Assembly (NCBI RefSeq): GCF_001544535.1
Contig: NZ_FCON02000013.1
Coordinates: forward strand, 51,571 to 115,570
Length of the DNA: 64,000 bases
Reading direction: 5' to 3'
DNA from: Caballeronia choica
GTDB taxonomy: Bacteria > Pseudomonadota > Gammaproteobacteria > Burkholderiales > Burkholderiaceae
Shown here: piece after piece, positions 8,413 to 15,376 of the stretch
Position numbering within the stretch: the first letter of the stretch is position 1
How the letters are laid out: every line of letters starts with the position of its first letter
Program-made: the position numbers and the translations under genes
Notes under the pieces: model-generated
Seen by the model: the letters and a program-made list of their open reading frames with translations, nothing else
Told to the model about the DNA's origin: nothing
The model's database searches: none

Positions 8413-8425
8413 CGATCGCATTATA
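8396..8425 (-). promoter_or_regulatory. Candidate promoter with operator-like palindrome for the structured RNA
   Basis: A perfect TATAAT reads leftward at 8425-8420, predicting a start near 8413. A 17-base palindrome, CCGTCGAG-T-CTCGACGG at 8396-8412, begins exactly there. It could be a repressor operator at +1 or a 5' hairpin. The -35 is poor: TTGCAA at 8451-8446 gives a 20-base spacer. Confidence 0.5.
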
Positions 8426-8612
8426 AATCGCGCAGCGCCCGCCAATTGCAACCGCACGGTTCACAAGTGCGTAATGGTGCGTTAGGAAAAAAACCGACGC
8501 AGCTACAAGAATGGCGCGGGTCTTCGCTTCCGCATCGCATCGGTCGCTAGGAAGGACCCCGTGCCCTCTGCGGGGACGGGTCGCTGCTATACGCGCGACC
8601 ACCAGCGCCTCA
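8426..8612 (-). other. Upstream part of the untranslated region, further hairpins
   Basis: No credible gene. Reading leftward, GGTCGC and GCGACC flank a short loop near 8579-8600, and CCCCG / CGGGG form another hairpin around 8557-8575. This may be an upstream part of the same leader if transcription runs on from the 74-residue gene. Confidence 0.4.
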
Positions 8613-8837
8613 TTATTCGACGCCCGTAAGACGCTCCTGACACTCGCGCAAGAGGTCGACTAGACAGCGCGCGTCTTCTCGCCATCCTGCTGAACGCATC
8701 CCGTGTGTGCGTGCGTTACGCGAAGCGATCATTTTTCCGGCTTCACTGCGCGGGCCGGTTGAGCTTTCCCACGGTCGCCAATGACGGATGGCTTTCGCCT
8801 GCTGCGCCCGTTGATCCGGGGTCCAATGTCTGCCCAT
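8613..8837 (-). CDS. Small element protein of unknown function
   Basis: A 74-residue basic protein beginning MGRHWTPDQRAQQAKAIRHW, with a central STGPRSEAGKMIASRNARTH. This RHWTP...STGP...KxxxxRNA pattern is one I associate with small proteins in phage-derived islands; no function is established. Its start overlaps the end of the 216-residue gene by 95 bases in another frame. Both frames look real, so the pair is probably translationally coupled. Confidence 0.65.
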   Translation of the reverse strand: MGRHWTPDQRAQQAKAIRHWRPWESSTGPRSEAGKMIASRNARTHGMRSAGWREDARCLVDLLRECQERLTGVE

Positions 8838-9393
8838 CGCGTTCGTCCGTTAATAGTTCGTTCGTCGGTTCGCCGTTTTGCCCGCGCGCGCGAGTGTCGG
8901 GCGGCGCGCTGTCTTTCGCCCCATTGTTCACCTGCTGCGGGCCGTTGGCGATGTTCGCCTGCCTGACAAACGCGACCGGGCGCGGATTCCTGATTTCGGC
9001 CAGCGCTTCGAGTGTCGCTCGCGATTGCGCCTGGGCCTTCAGCGCCAGAATGAGATGCGCCTGAAACTGGTTCAGGAATTCGCAGCCTGCCGCCTTGCGG
9101 GCCAGTTGATTGAAGATCATGTCCAGCGTGTTCGCTTGCGTCATAAGCATCGTTTCGACGCCGGACATGTCACCCGCCTTTACTGCGTCCGTTTGCTCGC
9201 GTAGTTCGGCAAGATAGGCGTCCAGCATCACGTCCCCGAACATGGGCTGTGCGTACTTCTCCGCCGCCGCGCCGCCGCGAATGAACGGGCTTGCCGCAAA
9301 GAACGCTGTGCGCTTGACCGGATCGACAGCCTTGTCTGGTATTTTCGGGATTTGCTTCTGCGGCTCTGACTTCGCCTTTGATTTCGTCGCCAT
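8743..9393 (-). CDS. Conserved element protein of unknown function
   Basis: A 216-residue protein. It starts with a lysine-rich MATKSKAKSEPQKQIPKIPD. A helical middle has repeated alanine/glutamine motifs (LILALKAQAQSRATLEALAE), followed by the segment PRPVAFVRQANIANGPQQVN, and a polar, probably disordered tail. I know this QANxAxGxQQVNNG pattern from integrative elements but no activity for it. It lies in the leftward gene run after the 209-residue gene with a 78-base gap, and its last 95 bases overlap the next gene. Confidence 0.7.
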   Translation of the reverse strand: MATKSKAKSEPQKQIPKIPDKAVDPVKRTAFFAASPFIRGGAAAEKYAQPMFGDVMLDAYLAELREQTDAVKAGDMSGVETMLMTQANTLDMIFNQLARKAAGCEFLNQFQAHLILALKAQAQSRATLEALAEIRNPRPVAFVRQANIANGPQQVNNGAKDSAPPDTRARGQNGEPTNELLTDERDGQTLDPGSTGAAGESHPSLATVGKLNRPAQ

Positions 9394-9471
9394 CGTTTCG
9401 TCTCACTCGTTCGAGTTGACCTGAATAATCCTCGACATGCTGGCGCGATGAAGCAACCGCGCCGCTCTGCG

Positions 9472-10101
9472 TCAGGCTCGCCGGTCGTCCAACCCTTCGC
9501 CGCGCCAAGCGCGCGCCGCCAATCGCTCGCGCTCCGCCGCTTGCGCGCGCCGTTCTCGCAATCGTGCGCCGAAGTGCGCAAGGTCATGCAACAGGTTTGC
9601 CAGTGAGCCATTCATCGACAGCGACAGGATTTCGTCCTGATGTGCAAGCGGCCAACCTTCACGCGCCGCCAGTTCGTCAACTGTCGCGCGCAGTTCGTCG
9701 CGCAACTGGCGCACGTCATCCGGGGACAGGTACGGTCCCCACGGAAAAAACGGACCATCTTCAACGGGCAGCCCGCCGCAATCGGACGACGCGTCGGCGG
9801 ATACTTTTGAGGGGCGCTCAAAAATCGGGGTTACGCGGGTTACATGGGTTACGCCCGCCGCTGCGCCTTGACTGGCGGGCGTTTGCGCGTTACCCGTTTT
9901 TGCGGGAAACGTAACTCCGTAACCCGTCGCGGGGTTACAGGCAGAGGTTGACGTAACCCCATCCAGGTTACGGGGTAACGCTAGCGACGAAACCGGGTTA
10001 CGCTCAAACCCTTGTGACGCAAGGCTCGGCGGATCTTGTAACCCCGTAACCCGTGTCACCCGGTTTTTTGTACGGGAAATAAAACTTCGCGGGATCGTCA
10101 T
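9472..10101 (-). CDS. Unknown element protein with iteron-like DNA in its coding sequence
   Basis: A 209-residue protein from the ATG at 10101, whose ATGA overlaps the stop of the helicase gene (10098-10100), indicating translational coupling. The N-terminal half is low-complexity (RVTRVTGLQ; THVTRVTP) because its DNA contains many GTTAC/GTAAC units. The C-terminal half is helical and charged (SPDDVRQLRDELRATVDELA; LANLLHDLAHFGARLRER). An upstream extension to 10257 would lie inside the helicase gene and is rejected. Function unknown. The DNA, rather than the peptide, may be what is conserved in the N-terminal part. Confidence 0.6.
   Translation of the reverse strand: MTIPRSFISRTKNRVTRVTGLQDPPSLASQGFERNPVSSLALPRNLDGVTSTSACNPATGYGVTFPAKTGNAQTPASQGAAAGVTHVTRVTPIFERPSKVSADASSDCGGLPVEDGPFFPWGPYLSPDDVRQLRDELRATVDELAAREGWPLAHQDEILSLSMNGSLANLLHDLAHFGARLRERRAQAAERERLAARAWRGEGLDDRRA
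9828..10050. repeat. Iteron-like cluster of GGGTTAC / GTAACCC motifs
   Basis: GGGTTAC occurs at 9828-9834, 9837-9843 and 9846-9852 with an exact 9-base period. It is followed by further copies or close variants in both orientations, including 9889-9893, 9919-9925, 9932-9938, 9953-9959, 9966-9972, 9994-10000 and two near 10038-10050. This is about twelve GTTAC cores in 220 bases, directly downstream of a helicase gene. An origin or multi-site operator is plausible. Confidence 0.6.
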
Positions 10102-11963
10102 GCGTGCCCCCACATCGCGGCAGTCAGGACATACACCTTTGTCGGTCCTTTCGTGCCGATGCGCTCGGTTCGCTGCGAGCGTCCATCGCTTGCGGGTTTG
10201 AGCCAGCCCGTCTCGATCAGCGCCTTCGAGACGGCTCTCGGCTCGTAGCCCGCGCATATCTCACGGCTGTACACCTCGGGAAGAACGAGATATTCAACGC
10301 CGCCGTTGCCATCGTTACGGCGAAAGCCAGCCCGGTTGATCGTGCGACGATCATCGGCTGCGCCCAGATCGGAAAAGCGGCTTTCTTCGTGTGCCTCGAA
10401 AAACGCCTTCACTTGCGAGAGCATGGCGGCGCGCTCCTGATTGCCCGCGCTGCCGCGCGCATCCAGCCATTCGGCAAAGCAGCGCGCCGCCGCCGCGTAG
10501 GCCGCGCCTTCCGTCCAGCCGGTAATGCCGTTTGCCGTCGCGTATTCGCCCGCCAGTCCGATCAACGCGAATCGTTGGCATACGCGCTGGGCTTGTCCGC
10601 CCGCGTTTGCCGGAAGTTGCTCGGCAACGAAAGCACGTATCTCGTCATGCAGCCATTGGGACAACGCTGCGAGATCGCCGGTCGCGGCTTCGAGAAACGC
10701 GGGCGCGGCGCTTCCGTAGTAGATCGCGGCGTTTTCGATCAGCACGGCCGACAACGCGCCGCCGTTCTCGCACTTGTGCAGATGTTCGAAAAGTCCCAGA
10801 CCCCCGCCTGCATCGGCGGATATGTCTACCAATCGGACTTCCTGCCCCGCCTTAACCTTCTTGCCGCCGTCGCGCATATGTTGCGCAAGTCCGATTTCAC
10901 CCGCCGACAAGAACAACAACCGCCACGACTGGCGCGGGCGCGCCGTTCCCGTTCGCGCGGCGCGTGCTTTGCCGCTGCCGTTGGCGAGCATGTAGGCGAT
11001 TTCGCCCGCTTCGCGCGGATCGACCTGCGCGAGTTCATCCAGCACGAGCAGCGCATCGTTATGCAGGGCGGCGAGCGCTTCCAATCCGTTCGCCGTCGCG
11101 CGCCAGCGTTGCAGATAACTCGCGCCGCCGTACACGCTCGATGCGGCATGCAGCGCCGTTGTCTTGCCGGTGCTGGATGGTCCGACGAAGTTCAGCCCGC
11201 CCGATTCCTGTCCAGCCGGATGCAGCAGCATCGCAGCGAACGCGGCCGATACCGCGAGCAGCAGACGCGAATTGCCCACGCAGTAGCGCGCGACATGCGC
11301 CCGCCAATCCGCAAGCGTTCCGGCTTGCGAGTAGTGGCGCTGGAAGGTGTCCGACTGGAACAGGACGCGCTCGGACGACTCGCCGATCGTGCGCTCTGGC
11401 AGCACGAACACATGTCGATGCCAGCCGGTACGTGTCACGCAGCGGGCGCGCTCGTCCGGGCGGGCGTTCGTGATGTACTCAATCAGCTTGTTGCGCACCT
11501 TGTATCCGGGCGCGAGGTCGAGACCCAGGCGCGCGAGTTCGCCGCGCACGTCTGCGCCGTCGCCCTTGAGCAGTTCCATCGGCATCGCCCAGATATGCGC
11601 CGTGCCGTCTGCGTCTTTCCATTCGAGCACGCGGCCCCAGTTTTCCGAACTGCTGTCGCGTACCAAGGCCGTAACGTGCAGCGGCGAACAGACGCGATGC
11701 GGTACGCCGTCGTCGTCCTTGAAAAACACACCAAGATGATTGACGGCGAAACCGGGCGGAGGACGCACGGCGGCGCGCGATTGATCATCGCCGTTCGTAT
11801 GCTCGCCTTTGTTGTTGGCGCGCCCGTTCGTAGCTGTCTGGCGGCGCGCTTCCGCGTAGGAGGGCAGTTCTCCGCGCCAGCGCATCCAGAATTCCGAGCG
11901 CGCGGCGTCAAGGGAATCGGCATCGTCGGCGCGGGGCACGTTGCACGGATCAGCGGTGGACAT
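10098..11963 (-). CDS. DUF927 helicase-like ATPase (element replication protein)
   Basis: A 621-residue protein. A DUF927 / superfamily-3-like helicase domain fills the middle: Walker A GPSSTGKTT lies near residue 260, Walker B ALLVLDEL about 50 residues later, and the family signature REAGEIAYMLANGSGKARA follows. The N-terminal part (residues 70-230) is the DUF927 front section. The C-terminal winged-helix-like end is GYEPRAVSKALIETGWLKP. No zinc-finger or TOPRIM primase is evident. Such proteins accompany integrases in prophages and satellites and are thought to unwind DNA at the element's origin. It overlaps alpA by 14 bases upstream and the next gene by 4. Confidence 0.85.
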   Translation of the reverse strand: MSTADPCNVPRADDADSLDAARSEFWMRWRGELPSYAEARRQTATNGRANNKGEHTNGDDQSRAAVRPPPGFAVNHLGVFFKDDDGVPHRVCSPLHVTALVRDSSSENWGRVLEWKDADGTAHIWAMPMELLKGDGADVRGELARLGLDLAPGYKVRNKLIEYITNARPDERARCVTRTGWHRHVFVLPERTIGESSERVLFQSDTFQRHYSQAGTLADWRAHVARYCVGNSRLLLAVSAAFAAMLLHPAGQESGGLNFVGPSSTGKTTALHAASSVYGGASYLQRWRATANGLEALAALHNDALLVLDELAQVDPREAGEIAYMLANGSGKARAARTGTARPRQSWRLLFLSAGEIGLAQHMRDGGKKVKAGQEVRLVDISADAGGGLGLFEHLHKCENGGALSAVLIENAAIYYGSAAPAFLEAATGDLAALSQWLHDEIRAFVAEQLPANAGGQAQRVCQRFALIGLAGEYATANGITGWTEGAAYAAAARCFAEWLDARGSAGNQERAAMLSQVKAFFEAHEESRFSDLGAADDRRTINRAGFRRNDGNGGVEYLVLPEVYSREICAGYEPRAVSKALIETGWLKPASDGRSQRTERIGTKGPTKVYVLTAAMWGHA

Positions 11964-12183
11964 TGCGCTTTCCGCGTGCGGTTTGCTGGCGGCTAGCGTC
12001 GATTTGTTGCTGAACCCATGCCGACACTTCGGCCTCGATCCAGCGCACGGCGGCGCTACCGATCCTCACCGGCTTTGGGAAAGCGTTGCGCGCAATGCGC
12101 TCGTAAAGCGCGCTACGTTCAAGGCCAGTTATTTCGGACACGCGGCGGCGCGGAATCAAAACGGGGATGACTGGATCGGCCAT
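11950..12183 (-). CDS. alpA: AlpA family phage regulatory protein
   Basis: A 77-residue helix-turn-helix protein of the AlpA/HTH_17 type. VLIPRRRVSEITGLERSALY is the DNA-binding helix pair, followed by FPKPVRIGSAAVRWIEAEV and a basic tail. The start is ATG 12183; the upstream in-frame ATG adds an unrelated leader. AlpA proteins activate excision or early genes in P4-like elements. Its 3' end overlaps the helicase gene by 14 bases, so the two are co-transcribed. Confidence 0.9.
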   Translation of the reverse strand: MADPVIPVLIPRRRVSEITGLERSALYERIARNAFPKPVRIGSAAVRWIEAEVSAWVQQQIDASRQQTARGKRNVHR

Positions 12184-12394
12184 GTTCACACCTCGAAGCA
12201 TGAGGCGCGCGCCGGAATAGCGCGGCATGGCTTATTGAAGGGCGGCGCACCGGCATTGAATAGGAGGGCGGGTTCAGAAAACGCACCCGAAGATCGGCCG
12301 AAAGGGTAGGTGGGTTTGGGGCTAATGGGTGGTCGGGTTCGATACGCCAAGCCCGCAAGACTGAATACTGGCGTGGCGTTCAGGGGAGGGTGGG

Positions 12395-13129
12395 CTACGT
12401 CCTCGGTGCGCCGCCTTTGTCCTGCCAGTTCGCTACCTTCGCAACTTCCTCGATACCGGTCTCGTTCGGCTTGCCTTCCTCGTCTGTCAAGCGGAACTCG
12501 GCGGCGTGTTCGCGCACATATTTTTTCAGGGCGTCTTTCACGCTCCGACCCTTCGGGTTCGGGTTCGCCTGCCATGCGCTTACCGCTGCTGCGAGTTTCG
12601 GCGCGTAACGTGGGTCACTGGGATTGAGATAGTCCGGCGCATCCGTTGCATCGGGAAAGAAAAAGCCTTCTCGGAAGCCGCGGGACATCAACCATGCACG
12701 AACGTCATCAACTGCAACCGTTGTCAAACCCCAATCTGGATGAACGCGATAAACGATGCCGCGAACCCGTAGCCGGTGCGGCTCGACATTCCAAGCCTCA
12801 GCCTCGTCCTCGGGACGGATCGTAACTTGGTTCGTCAACCTTTCATCGTCTGCTGGTTCTTCATCCCATCCCCGCTCCCACGCGGAACGGCGAACCGTTG
12901 CCTTCAACTTCCGCGCGTTGATGGCGTTTGCAAGCGCTGCATGGGCGGTCCATACCCATGCGATGCCATCGCTATCGGTGAGACCGGTCTCACCGTCTTG
13001 GAAGAAGTCGCCGCTTTTGTCGATTGAGTACGGATCGAACCCGGCGATAAGCGCAGCCGCCTGATCCACTGTCAGCGGATCGACGAGGCTCCATAGCGGA
13101 TTGATGTCTTTGTACGAATACGAGGTCAT
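12395..13129 (-). CDS. Conserved element protein of unknown function
   Basis: A 244-residue acidic protein, first gene of the leftward run. The N-terminal part (NPLWSLVDPLTVDQAAALIA) is a pattern seen at the start of many phage-island proteins. A central domain carries VDDVRAWLMSRGFREGFFF. The C-terminal part contains DPRYAPKLAAAVSAWQA, then KALKKYVREHA-like helices and TGIEEVAKVANWQDKGGA. I know the DPRYAPKLAAAVxAW...EExAKVANW signature from integrative elements, with no assigned activity. A 211-base gap separates it from alpA. Confidence 0.75.
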   Translation of the reverse strand: MTSYSYKDINPLWSLVDPLTVDQAAALIAGFDPYSIDKSGDFFQDGETGLTDSDGIAWVWTAHAALANAINARKLKATVRRSAWERGWDEEPADDERLTNQVTIRPEDEAEAWNVEPHRLRVRGIVYRVHPDWGLTTVAVDDVRAWLMSRGFREGFFFPDATDAPDYLNPSDPRYAPKLAAAVSAWQANPNPKGRSVKDALKKYVREHAAEFRLTDEEGKPNETGIEEVAKVANWQDKGGAPRT

Positions 13130-13211
13130 CTCGCCTCCGAAGCGGATTCATACGATCAAAGCATAAGGAAGTCCGCCATGTTCCGGCAAGCGCGCCTCTA
13201 ATCTGCCTGCT

Positions 13212-13231
13212 GATGGGCTATTTGATGGGCT
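13212..13231 (+). repeat. Paired GATGGGCT repeats, right end of element
   Basis: GATGGGCT at 13212-13219 and 13224-13231, the same 12-base period and orientation as the pair at 6117-6136. It lies 55 bases inside the right attachment site. Confidence 0.6.
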
Positions 13232-13232
13232 A

Positions 13233-13273
13233 GAAAAAGCGAAGCCTCATAAGTCTTTGAACTTATGAGGCTT
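13233..13273 (-). terminator. Terminator supplied by the element for ssrA
   Basis: Perfect 13-bp arms AAGCCTCATAAGT (13242-13254) and ACTTATGAGGCTT (13261-13273) with a 6-base loop. Read leftward a T run follows at 13238-13233. It lies just past the rebuilt ssrA 3' end and replaces the terminator left at 5918-5947. T residues on the plus side make it possibly bidirectional. Confidence 0.85.
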
Positions 13274-13285
13274 TTTCAAAAAAAA

Positions 13286-13299
13286 TGGTGGAGGCGGCG
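13286..13299. repeat. attR: Right attachment site inside ssrA
   Basis: TGGTGGAGGCGGCG, the ssrA acceptor-stem end, identical to 5981-5994. The 14-bp identity ends exactly at both flanks. Confidence 0.85.
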
Positions 13300-13533
13300 G
13301 GAATCGAACCCGCGTCCAGTAGCGCTCTACGACCAGTTCTACATACTTAGTTCTGTCATTTGATTTAGCCGCAACGACGCGGACGAACACGCTTCGTTAC
13401 AGCGATTCACTAGGTTTTCGACCCGGACGTCGTGACGCCGCCAAGGCTTAACTGACGTATATGACCTCTCTCGGTATTGCTACCGGTCTTGCGACTCTAG
13501 CCCGTCAGTGAACTAGGGAGAGGCAGGCGGCCC

Positions 13534-13566
13534 TTAGGCTGCCAGTGCGAACGTTTCGTCGTTTGC
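13534..13566 (-). other. tmRNA proteolysis tag reading frame
   Basis: Codons GCA AAC GAC GAA ACG TTC GCA CTG GCA GCC TAA encode ANDETFALAA. The ALAA end is the ClpXP/ClpAP degron. Confidence 0.95.
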
Positions 13567-13733
13567 AGTTACGTTTTTCCCATTGATTAACGAGGTGACG
13601 GGTCCTCGGTATGCCCTAGCCGCTTTGCAACCCCTGTCGAAACCAGGTCGCCCCCAAAGCGAATGTAAATTATCCCACAGAAGCGGAGGTGAGGCGAATC
13701 GGTTTGTCTTTCAAGCCCTATCGCCGGAAAGTC

Positions 13734-14495
13734 TCAGCCGATGTCGCGCAGCAGATGCTGCAGTTCGACGGGCGAATTCACCACGTGATTCGCATGCCAG
13801 CGGCGCGGCGGAATGTCGTCGCCGCAATAGCCGTAGGCCGCCGCGACGGTGATCATGCCCGCCGCGAAACCCGCCTGCACGTCGCGCAGGTCGTCGCCGA
13901 CATAGACGATGCGCTCCGGTGCGACGTCGAGCAGTTCGGCCGCGTGCAAAAGCGGCGCGGGATGGGGCTTCGAATGCGGCGTGGTATCGCCGCAGACGAG
14001 GCACGCCGCGCGCGTATCGAGACCCAGCAGCGCGACGAGTGGCGCCGAGAGGCGCGTGATCTTGTTCGTCACGATGCCCCAGCGCACGCCGCGGGCGTCC
14101 AGTTGGTCGAGCAATTCGTCGATGCCGGGAAAGAGCGTCGTTTCGATGCACAGGTCCGCTTCGTAGTTCGCGAGGAACTCGTCGCGCATCACGGCGAAGT
14201 CGTGATGCTCCGGCCCGATCTCGAACGCGCCGCCGAGCAGCCCCCGCGCCCCAGCCGACGCAAACGGCCGCAGTGTTTCGAGCGGCCGCATTTCGAGACC
14301 GCGGTCGTGGCGCATCTTGTTCACCGCCGCGACGAGGTCGGGCGCGGTATCGGCGATCGTGCCGTCGAGGTCGAACAGCACCGCCTGACACAGACCGAGC
14401 CGATCGCCGTCGAGCAGGCGTTGCGGCAGTGGAGTGGGGTCGTCGGGGAGCGTGACCGTTTGTTTTTGTGTGCCCGTCAAATCGTCGTGGTTCAT
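13734..14495 (-). CDS. gph: Phosphoglycolate phosphatase
   Basis: A 253-residue HAD-family phosphatase with motif I LFDLDGTIADTAPDL near residue 41, motif II IVTNK near 143 and motif III/IV YVGDDLRDVQAG near 196. It hydrolyses 2-phosphoglycolate, formed for example during DNA 3'-end repair, to glycolate. It is placed directly after ubiG (4-base gap), a usual betaproteobacterial pairing. The first 30 residues precede the HAD domain and are rich in polar residues; a later start is possible. Confidence 0.9.
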   Translation of the reverse strand: MNHDDLTGTQKQTVTLPDDPTPLPQRLLDGDRLGLCQAVLFDLDGTIADTAPDLVAAVNKMRHDRGLEMRPLETLRPFASAGARGLLGGAFEIGPEHHDFAVMRDEFLANYEADLCIETTLFPGIDELLDQLDARGVRWGIVTNKITRLSAPLVALLGLDTRAACLVCGDTTPHSKPHPAPLLHAAELLDVAPERIVYVGDDLRDVQAGFAAGMITVAAAYGYCGDDIPPRRWHANHVVNSPVELQHLLRDIG

Positions 14496-14499
14496 GGCG

Positions 14500-15198
14500 T
14501 CAGGCTTCGCGGCGGCAAGCCATCAGGTAGTTGATGCTCGTGTCGCTGGAAAGGCCGAAGTGCTTGCTGAGCGGCCGATAGGTGATGCCCTTGATGTCGC
14601 ACGGCTGCAGGTCGGCCGTGCGCGCGAAGCCGGCGAGTTCCGACGGCTTGATGAAGCGCGCATAGTCGTGCGTACCCTTCGGCAGCATCCTCGCGATGTA
14701 TTCGGCGCCGATCACAGCGAACAGATAGGCCTTCGGATTGCGATTCAGCGTGGAGAAGAACACCCAGCCGCCGGGCTTCACCAGCGACGCGCACGCGGCC
14801 ACCGTCCCCGCCGGATTCGGCACGTGCTCGAGCATCTCCATGCAGGTGACGACGTCGTAGGTGCCCGGCTCGCGCGCCGCGAGCGCCTCGGCGGAGATTT
14901 CCTCGTACGCTACCTCGACGCCGCTTTCCAGGCTGTGCAGGTCGGCCACGCCGAGCGCGCTCGTCGAAAGGTCGATGCCCTTGACCGTCGCGCCGCGCGT
15001 CGCCATCGATTCCGAGAGGATGCCGCCGCCGCAGCCGATGTCGAGCACGCGCTTGCCCATCAGATGGGCATGCGCGTCGATCCAGTCGAGCCGCACCGGA
15101 TTGAGTTCGTGCAGTGGCTTGAATTCGGCGTTCGGGTCCCACCAGCGATGCGCAAGCTCGCTGAATTTCTGAAGTTCGTGGGGATCGACGTTCGTCAT
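14500..15198 (-). CDS. ubiG: Ubiquinone biosynthesis O-methyltransferase
   Basis: A 232-residue class I SAM methyltransferase, with motif [17 protein letters not shown] near residues 50-65 and the UbiG start [18 protein letters not shown]. It performs both O-methylations in ubiquinone synthesis. I start at ATG 15198; the open frame extends to 15285, but the added residues are unlike the family. It lies between ompA and gph on the same strand. Confidence 0.95.
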   Translation of the reverse strand: MTNVDPHELQKFSELAHRWWDPNAEFKPLHELNPVRLDWIDAHAHLMGKRVLDIGCGGGILSESMATRGATVKGIDLSTSALGVADLHSLESGVEVAYEEISAEALAAREPGTYDVVTCMEMLEHVPNPAGTVAACASLVKPGGWVFFSTLNRNPKAYLFAVIGAEYIARMLPKGTHDYARFIKPSELAGFARTADLQPCDIKGITYRPLSKHFGLSSDTSINYLMACRREA

Positions 15199-15324
15199 GG
15201 TGAAAGCAGCCCTTCGTGATGTCGTGATGGTTAGCCCCGAGTATATAGGCGCCGAAAGGGGCGGGCAAAAGCGGCGGCGTGTCACTTAGGGCCGGGGCGC
15301 CAGGTGAGCGCCACGCGCGGGCAT

Positions 15325-15352
15325 AAAAAAACCCCCGCCGAAGCGGGGGTTC
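15325..15352 (-). terminator. ompA terminator
   Basis: Read leftward: AACCCCCGC, a UUCG tetraloop, GCGGGGGTT and a T run (15331-15351 for the stem). It ends transcription of the ompA-like gene before ubiG. Confidence 0.9.
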
Positions 15353-15376
15353 GATCCTGCGGCAACCTTGCGCCGA

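Larger units (their letters stand above)
5981..13299. mobile_element. Integrative element in ssrA (phage-satellite-like)
   Basis: A 7.3 kb insertion bounded by 14-bp direct repeats TGGTGGAGGCGGCG (5981-5994 and 13286-13299), which are the last 14 bases of the tmRNA gene. Contents: a tyrosine integrase on the plus strand at the left end, then leftward genes for a 244-residue protein, AlpA, DUF927 helicase, and 209-, 216- and 74-residue proteins, an untranslated structured RNA and a 236-residue protein. No capsid, tail, terminase, lysis or conjugation gene is recognised. Integrase plus AlpA plus helicase is the core of P4-like satellites and related islands, but dependence on a helper is inference. 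Confidence 0.85.
13286..13655 (-). ncRNA. ssrA: tmRNA (transfer-messenger RNA)
   Basis: 370 nucleotides. The 5' end is GGGGGCGACCTGGTTTCGAC at 13655. The 3' end contains the T arm GGTTCGATTCC and the acceptor CGCCTCCACCA ending at 13286. The seven acceptor pairs form with one G-U. The molecule rescues stalled ribosomes by adding a degradation tag with SmpB. The reading frame inside encodes ANDETFALAA then TAA. The last 14 bases are shared with the displaced copy at 5981, so the 3' end present now was restored by the element. Confidence 0.97.

Noticed and set aside
8210-8602. A 130-codon minus-strand open frame across the structured RNA
   Set aside because: It is crossed by perfect long-range helices, GNRA hairpins and a 17-base palindrome. 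It has an atypical amino-acid content and no ribosome site. I treat it as untranslated, although similar frames are annotated as proteins in other elements.
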